From Candidatus Dormiibacterota bacterium (lineage in GTDB: Bacteria > Chloroflexota > Dormibacteria > Aeolococcales > Bog-877), in NCBI GenBank assembly GCA_003132265.1, contig PKXE01000005.1, positions 1 through 7,006 on the forward strand: 7,006 bases of DNA, in the 5' to 3' direction. The notes below the pieces were generated by a model, which saw only the letters and a program-made list of their open reading frames with translations, ran no database searches and was not told the DNA's origin. Positions 1 through 3,832 of this stretch are shown here, piece by piece. The position numbers were made by a program, and so were the translations under genes. Within the stretch, counting starts at the first letter, position 1; the number at the start of each line of letters is the position of its first letter.

Positions 1-249
1 AGCCGACCGACTCTGGTGAAACTGCTTGAGGAGGGCAGGATCCGCTTCGATCGCCCCGGGCGCCATCGCCGGGTGAGTCTCCTGGACCTCCTCGCCTATC
101 AGGTCAGCCGGAGGTCTGAGCGCCGGGAGGTGCTCCGCAGTCTCACCAACCAGTCGAGTGAGATGGGGCTCTACGAGAAGTCGGCCCAGGACTACCGCGC
201 CGCCCTGGAGGAGGCACGCCGCCGGCGCCCCGTCCGTGCCCCAACCTAG
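1..249 (+). CDS. Excisionase-type HTH antitoxin, 5' partial
   Basis: This is the C-terminal part of a small DNA-binding protein; frame 1 is open from the first base, so the real start lies upstream of the window. The visible residues SRPTLVKLLEEGRI, followed by a basic GRHRR wing and the LLDLLAYQ segment, match the MerR/excisionase-like helix-turn-helix (HTH_17 type) found in antitoxins paired with PIN toxins. The GTG at 16 lies inside this motif and is not the likely start. After the usual family ending near MGLYEK there is an extra tail of roughly 25 residues rich in Arg and Ala; I infer it may contact or mask the toxin. The gene overlaps the downstream PIN gene by 14 bp in another frame, as expected for a translationally coupled toxin-antitoxin operon. 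By family knowledge it would neutralise the toxin and repress its own promoter, which lies outside the window. Confidence -1.
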   Translation, partial: SRPTLVKLLEEGRIRFDRPGRHRRVSLLDLLAYQVSRRSERREVLRSLTNQSSEMGLYEKSAQDYRAALEEARRRRPVRAPT

Positions 250-817
250 TCTCAGCCCAGCGCCCTATGCGGCCCTGCTCGACGGCTGCGTCCTAGTCCC
301 GGTCTCGCTCGCCGACACCCTGCTGCGAGTTGCCGAGTGCAACCTCTATCGCCCCCTGTGGTCGCAGCGAATCATCGACGAGGCGCTGAGCGCTCGGCAC
401 CGGGGGCACCCGGAGATACCGGCTCCCCAATTCGTCGATAGATTCGACCAGATGAATGCAGCCTTCGAAGCCGCGCTGGTGGCGGGCTGGGAGAGGCTGG
501 AGAACCAACTGGTCCTGACCGGTCCCAACGACCGGCACGTACTGGCGGCGGCGATTCGGGGCTCGGCCGGCAGCATCGTCCCCAACAACACGAGAGATTT
601 CCCCGCGGCGGCGCTCCAGGAGTTTGATATCGAGGTGACCGACCCGGACCAGTTCCTGCTGGATCAGCTGGACCTGGCGCCCCAGGTCATCGCCACCGTG
701 ATCAGAGAGCCGGCCGGCGACACCCGGCGCCCCAGCCTCTCCCCCCAGGACCTGCTCAGCCGTCTCGCCCTAGCCAGCGTGCCGACCTTCGTCGACGAGG
801 TCCGCCGTCTTCTCTGA
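236..817 (+). CDS. PIN-domain ribonuclease toxin of a type II TA pair
   Basis: This 193-residue protein reads as a PIN-domain endoribonuclease, the toxin partner of the HTH protein before it. The four acidic positions of a PIN active site can be placed: D16 in LLDGCVL, D48/E49 in SQRIIDEA, D99 in NDRHVLAAAI and D121 in TRDFP. The motif order LLDGCVL, DTLLRVAE, YRPLWS, DRHVLAAA and DFP, followed by a helical tail after DQFLLDQLDLAP, is typical of actinobacterial PIN toxins. I chose GTG 236. The ATG at 158 would add 26 residues of basic, unstructured-looking sequence read through the antitoxin gene in another frame. A purine-rich GGAGGAGG-like stretch lies about 20 bp upstream of the GTG, which is far for a Shine-Dalgarno site, so coupling from the antitoxin is likely. 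The segment before the last Asp reads VPNNTRDFP, where relatives usually have VTFNLRDFP, so activity may have drifted. The exact RNA target cannot be read from the sequence. Confidence -1.
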   Translation: MPQPSLSPAPYAALLDGCVLVPVSLADTLLRVAECNLYRPLWSQRIIDEALSARHRGHPEIPAPQFVDRFDQMNAAFEAALVAGWERLENQLVLTGPNDRHVLAAAIRGSAGSIVPNNTRDFPAAALQEFDIEVTDPDQFLLDQLDLAPQVIATVIREPAGDTRRPSLSPQDLLSRLALASVPTFVDEVRRLL

Positions 818-863
818 GTAACTCCGATCTCACCCGGACCGTCAGGCCCCCAGATAAAGGGAG

Positions 864-892
864 TTGCGGCGGGACGGGGCCGGACCTACGAT
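864..892 (+). promoter_or_regulatory. Candidate sigma-70-type promoter of the CBASS operon
   Basis: A -35-like TTGCGG (864-869) and a -10-like TACGAT (887-892) are separated by exactly 17 bp in the 235-bp gap after the PIN gene. Transcription would start near 899 and leave a leader of about 155 nt before the GTG at 1053. The start of that leader can form a short stem (CCACG 899-903 with CGTGG 916-920). This is inferred from consensus match only. The rest of the gap (818-1052) shows no gene. Confidence -1.
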
Positions 893-1041
893 AGACGACC
901 ACGTTACGGCTCGCGCGTGGCCGCTCACAGCTTCGGCGATCAGTAGAGGCCGGGCACCAGAGAGCTGGGCAAGTGCGAAGAATTCGGGGCGGTGTGATGA
1001 ATACTTGTGGTGCCACCGGCGCGGCGTCAACCAGCGAGACC

Positions 1042-1047
1042 AGGAAA
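1042..1047 (+). promoter_or_regulatory. Ribosome binding site fixing the CD-NTase start
   Basis: AGGAAA lies 5 bp before the GTG at 1053. The open frame continues upstream to a TTG at 864, but that TTG is part of the candidate -35 box and has no comparable site, so this element favours the shorter protein. Confidence -1.
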
Positions 1048-1052
1048 CTTGG

Positions 1053-1943
1053 GTGAACCAACAGGAGCGCGAGGAGCTTCTCGGTAAGTGGATACAGCCC
1101 TCCAGCGACGACGAGGTCGCTCAGCAAGAGAGGGCCCTTCGGATGGTCGACCAAGCACTAGCCGCATCACCACTGGCATCGGTGGCGAAGCGTGTCTACG
1201 CCAAAGGCTCGTACGCCAACAACACTAATGTCCGCCGGGATAGCGATATTGACATTGCGGTCGACTGCCACGAGGCGATTTACTACGAGTCGTTCCCGAG
1301 CGTAAGCCCTCCCGTCGTGCTGCCGCAATACACTGGTGAATGGACCTATGAGAAGTGGCGCAAGTCAGTCGTGGAAGCCGTGTTCGCACAGTTTGGTGAT
1401 GCGGTGGACAGCAGTGGCTCCATAGCGCTCCGCGTCCCTGAAGTCGCCGGTAGCCGACCCAGTATTGACGTAGTTCCCGGGTTCCATTTCCGCAAGTACT
1501 CGTCCGCTGACGCTACCAGTTGGTACGACGGCGCCAAGGTGTACGCCAAGTCGGGCGACTCGATTGTCAACTGGCCAGCGCAACAGCTTTCAAACGGCAG
1601 GGAGAAGAATGACCGGACGCATAGGCGCTACAAGAACTTTGTGAGGGCCCTTAAGAGCGCCGAGAAAGGCCTGGTTGACGATGGTGTCATAGGGGCCAAA
1701 CCCTCGTACATGATGGAGTGTCTTGTCTACAATGTGGCTGACTCCACCCTTTCAACCGGGGGTCTGGACACCGCCTTTAGGGCCACGCTCGTAGAGCTAT
1801 GGGCGGGACTCTCCGACGCGAGCATACACGACACCTGGCTTGAGCCCAATGAGAGGAAGTGGGCCCTGAGAGGCGCACAGACACGGTCTGTGGAAGATGC
1901 ACGCGAAGTCGTGATCGGGGCATGGAGGCTGTTGACATACTGA
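1053..1943 (+). CDS. CD-NTase, CBASS cyclic oligonucleotide synthase
   Basis: This 296-residue protein belongs to the CD-NTase group of the DNA polymerase beta-like nucleotidyltransferases. In CBASS these enzymes sense phage infection and convert NTPs into a cyclic di- or trinucleotide second messenger in the cytoplasm. The signature is clear: G52-S53 in KGSYANNTNVR, the metal-binding pair D65 and D67 in DSDIDIAV, and a third Asp, D139, in PSIDVVPG. The C-terminal helical half carries RYKNFVRALK (about 192-201) and PSYMMECLVYN (about 217-227), the type of helices that close over the nucleotides in this fold. The length is in the normal range for the family. The start is GTG 1053 because AGGAAA precedes it by 5 bp; a TTG at 864 would add 63 residues unlike the family. 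The stop codon overlaps the ATG of the Cap15-like effector. The clade and the cyclic product cannot be decided by eye. An ordinary OAS- or Pol-beta-like enzyme is an alternative, but the neighbour makes CBASS much more likely. Confidence -1.
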   Translation: MNQQEREELLGKWIQPSSDDEVAQQERALRMVDQALAASPLASVAKRVYAKGSYANNTNVRRDSDIDIAVDCHEAIYYESFPSVSPPVVLPQYTGEWTYEKWRKSVVEAVFAQFGDAVDSSGSIALRVPEVAGSRPSIDVVPGFHFRKYSSADATSWYDGAKVYAKSGDSIVNWPAQQLSNGREKNDRTHRRYKNFVRALKSAEKGLVDDGVIGAKPSYMMECLVYNVADSTLSTGGLDTAFRATLVELWAGLSDASIHDTWLEPNERKWALRGAQTRSVEDAREVVIGAWRLLTY

Positions 1944-2569
1944 TGCTCGGTCGGAGAGAGATACAGGTTGTAGTTGGGGTTACGGCCGCGGTTGGCCTGG
2001 CGATCTCAATCGCATACGGAGGAAGCGATCCCGCTGCGACCGCATTGAAGGTCTATGCGTACGGAACATCGATTAGTACGTTCCTTATATTGATTTATGA
2101 GCATTTTATCTGGGGCCTCGCGCCAATTCGGAAGCTTACCGGCAAGCCGGATCTGCGCGGAACGTGGTTAGGAGAATTGGTGTCGTCCTACCTAGAGAAT
2201 GGCCATCCGATTCCGCCCATACCCACCATCCTGAGGATTACCCAGACCGCGTCCAGCCAGCACATTACCCTCTTCACCGGAGAGTCTAGCTCGACGACAG
2301 AGCAGTCAAGTCTCGTGCGCGAAGGCGATGGACGGTGGCGGCTTGCCTGGACCTATTCCAACATCCCGCGTGCATCAGTGCGCCATCGCAGTGACTGCCA
2401 TTTGGGTACTGCGGAAGTCACGTTTGACCGTTCAGGCGGGCTGGTGGGCGCATACTACACTGACCGGCTAACGCGTGGTGAACTCCGACTTCCGATCAGG
2501 TCCAAGCAGCTTTTTGCCAGCGTTTCCAGCGCCGTCGTAGAGCGCGACACCTTTGCGCGGCCTGCCTAG
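1943..2569 (+). CDS. cap15: Cap15-like CBASS membrane effector (2TM + beta-barrel)
   Basis: This 208-residue protein has two predicted membrane helices, about residues 8-25 (VVVGVTAAVGLAISIAY) and 34-57 (ending LILIYEHFIW). A beta-strand-rich soluble domain follows from GKPDLRGTWLGEL (about 68) onward. The order GTW, then alternating hydrophobic strands (ILRITQ, ITLFTGES), HLGTAEVTF, LVGAYYTDR and RGELRL matches the SMODS-associated two-TM beta-strand effector known as Cap15. In that family the small barrel binds the cyclic nucleotide made by the partner CD-NTase; the protein then oligomerises and disrupts the inner membrane, killing the infected cell. The ATG at 1943 shares its A with the TGA stop of the synthase gene (TGATG). 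A second in-frame ATG at 1922 would add seven residues and overlap the synthase by 22 bp; GGAGG at 1924-1928 lies 14 bp before the later ATG. The gene is visibly A+T-rich compared with the flanks. I am sure of the architecture and fairly sure of the Cap15 name. Confidence -1.
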   Translation: MLGRREIQVVVGVTAAVGLAISIAYGGSDPAATALKVYAYGTSISTFLILIYEHFIWGLAPIRKLTGKPDLRGTWLGELVSSYLENGHPIPPIPTILRITQTASSQHITLFTGESSSTTEQSSLVREGDGRWRLAWTYSNIPRASVRHRSDCHLGTAEVTFDRSGGLVGAYYTDRLTRGELRLPIRSKQLFASVSSAVVERDTFARPA

Positions 2570-2652
2570 TTGCGCAGCACCACCCGTTTCGATGAAAAAC
2601 TGGCTGTTGTAGGGCGGGCCGGTGAAGAGGAGGGAGGCCCCCTCAGGCTCGA

Positions 2653-2844
2653 TTGGGCGCTGTGATAGGCACGGTGGAAATCGTCGACTGCGTTCGGAAC
2701 GCGAAATCCCCCTGGGCTCTGCCCCGCAAGTGGCAGTTGGTGCTGGCCAACCCGATGCCTTTGCGTAGCCCCATTCCGTTCAGAGGCAGCCTCGGATCCT
2801 TCGAAGTGCCGGACAAGCTCCTGCCGAGGCGCCATCGTGGCTAG
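2653..2844 (+). pseudogene. Truncated ASCH-domain protein remnant (C-terminal part)
   Basis: The 63 residues from LGAVIGTVEIVDCVR through SPWALPRKWQLVLANPMPL to RGSLGSFEVPDKLL look like the second half of an ASCH domain, a small beta-barrel of the PUA-like superfamily that binds RNA or nucleic-acid bases. Complete members begin about 60-80 residues earlier with a TIRQPWA-type motif and an ENR-W segment. Neither is present here: a TGA at 2623-2625 closes the frame, and the bases between it and the end of the Cap15-like gene do not encode the missing half in any frame I read. The TTG at 2653 is only the first possible start within the remnant. The frame ends 8 bp inside the following glycosylase-like gene, so an intact ancestor was probably co-translated with it. 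The loss on the side facing the CBASS genes suggests that their arrival removed the 5' end. A short expressed protein cannot be excluded. Confidence -1.
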
Positions 2845-3616
2845 CCGCCTCGACGGCGCCGCTCGCGAACTCGCAGTCCAAACCATCCGGTGTCCCATCC
2901 TTACACAGTGCCTGGGCGCGGACGGATACCGGCTGGCCTGCTACGACGTTGCCGTAGGGCCGGGGAGCCCACACCATGGCCACTGGATCCCCGAGCCCTG
3001 GGTCGGGCACCTGGCAGAAGCGCCCCTTCTTTTCGTCAGCTCGAACCCCGCGGGTGGAGGGGAACCGAGCAGTGACCCCGAGGATCCGAGCTCCGCGTCG
3101 TCAGACGATGTGCTCCTGGCCTGCCAGGACGGCGCCTTCGACGAGGGGCAGCTCCCGGGCATCGCTGAGGGCGAGTACCTCGTGGATTGCCACGGCACCC
3201 GCGGTCAATGGGTCCGATACTGGCGTTGGGCCAAGACCTGCGCTACCGATGTCTTCCCTAAGATGCCCGTGCCCGGACGCGACTACGCCCTCACCGAGGT
3301 GGTCCACTGTGGCAGCCCCAACGAGCAGGGGGTCTGGTCGGCACTTCGCACCTGCACCACCCGGTACCTCCAGCCCGTGCTGGCCGCCTCGCCAGCCGAT
3401 GTGGTGGTGGTGGTTGGAGCAGTCGCTAAGTTCGCCTTCGGTGAGCACCTAGGCCCAGACGCCCCTAGTCACCTGCAGGGGCCGGTAGAGGTGGCTGGGA
3501 AGGAGCGGCTGCTTGTCTTCGTCCCCCACCCCAGCAGTTTCGGTGGTAACAAGCCACTCAGCGACCATCTCTCTCCTGCGGAGCTCGCCCAGGTCCGAGA
3601 GGCGCTTGCCGGCTAG
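2837..3616 (+). CDS. Uracil-DNA glycosylase superfamily protein
   Basis: This 259-residue protein carries the motif pattern of the uracil-DNA glycosylase fold. A first strand and loop reads LLFVSSNPAGG (64-73). A central ALTEVVHCGSPNEQGV (151-166) leads into a helix with CTTRYLQPVL (173-182). The strand ADVVVVVGAVAKFAFG (187-202) follows, and the late loop FVPHPSSFGGNK (228-239) contains the His-Pro-Ser of UDG motif 2. Family members excise damaged or non-canonical bases from DNA, but this divergent branch lacks an assigned substrate that I can name. Cysteines at 19, 25 and 35 near the N-terminus and at 118, 134, 158 and 173 might bind a metal or Fe-S centre as in family 4/5 enzymes; that is only a possibility. 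GTG 2837 is preceded by GAGG at 2826-2829 with a 7-bp gap, which supports this start. The gene overlaps the ASCH remnant by 8 bp and is as G+C-rich as the backbone. It converges on the HEPN-NTPase gene. Confidence -1.
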   Translation: MASRLDGAARELAVQTIRCPILTQCLGADGYRLACYDVAVGPGSPHHGHWIPEPWVGHLAEAPLLFVSSNPAGGGEPSSDPEDPSSASSDDVLLACQDGAFDEGQLPGIAEGEYLVDCHGTRGQWVRYWRWAKTCATDVFPKMPVPGRDYALTEVVHCGSPNEQGVWSALRTCTTRYLQPVLAASPADVVVVVGAVAKFAFGEHLGPDAPSHLQGPVEVAGKERLLVFVPHPSSFGGNKPLSDHLSPAELAQVREALAG

Positions 3617-3640
3617 GGCCATTCTGCCTCCTAGCCGCCC

Positions 3641-3664
3641 CAGCCCGTCAGTGGCGGCGGGCTG
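3641..3664. terminator. Candidate hairpin between convergent genes
   Basis: CAGCCCG (3641-3647) pairs perfectly with CGGGCTG (3658-3664) around a 10-nt loop, 25 bp after the glycosylase-like stop. An alternative pairing, GCCGCC 3634-3639 with GGCGGC 3653-3658, competes with it. There is no T-run, so it would be an unusual intrinsic terminator, although U-less hairpins are common after high-GC genes. A second dyad, CCAAC 3666-3670 with GTTGG 3683-3687, follows. The rest of the 208-bp gap (3617-3824) shows no convincing gene. Confidence -1.
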
Positions 3665-3820
3665 CCCAACAGCGGTGACCCCGTTGGACAGTGCGGCTGC
3701 GGCATGTGAAGTCTCGGCCGCGAGATGGCGCGACCTTTGGACGTGACGTAGAGGTGCAGCTGGTGGTTTGGTGCGGACCGTTGAACAGCCGGCTCGGTGG
3801 CGCCCGCGGTGCGGTCTCGC

Positions 3821-3832
3821 AACGCTAGCGTT
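3821..3832. repeat. 12-bp perfect palindrome over the HEPN-NTPase stop codon
   Basis: AACGCTAGCGTT is its own reverse complement and contains the TAG stop of the minus-strand gene (3825-3827). It could be a protein-binding or recombination site, or chance; it has no loop and so makes a poor terminator. Confidence -1.

Noticed and set aside
158..235. Upstream ATG start for the PIN gene.
   Set aside because: It would read 26 basic, low-complexity residues through the antitoxin gene in another frame; the PIN fold begins shortly after GTG 236.
864..1052. Extension of the CD-NTase frame up to the TTG at 864.
   Set aside because: The 63 extra residues do not look like the family, the TTG is part of a promoter candidate, and a good ribosome binding site precedes the GTG at 1053.
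2573..2650. Minus-strand reading ...EGASLLFTGPPYNSQFF..., resembling the (D/N)PPY motif IV of adenine DNA methyltransferases.
   Set aside because: The first residue is Gly instead of Asp/Asn, only about 25 residues look protein-like, and no other methyltransferase motif was found on either side. It could be a tiny relic but is not supportable as a feature.
2566..2898. 110-residue minus-strand frame over the ASCH remnant.
   Set aside because: It is antisense to the ASCH-like sequence and the start of the glycosylase-like gene, is rich in Arg/Ser/Pro as expected for a shadow frame, and has no motif.
3617..3824. Short frames on both strands in the convergent gap, considered as small genes or a tRNA.
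   Set aside because: No ribosome binding site, tRNA arm pattern or protein motif was seen; the dyads there are better read as termination structures.
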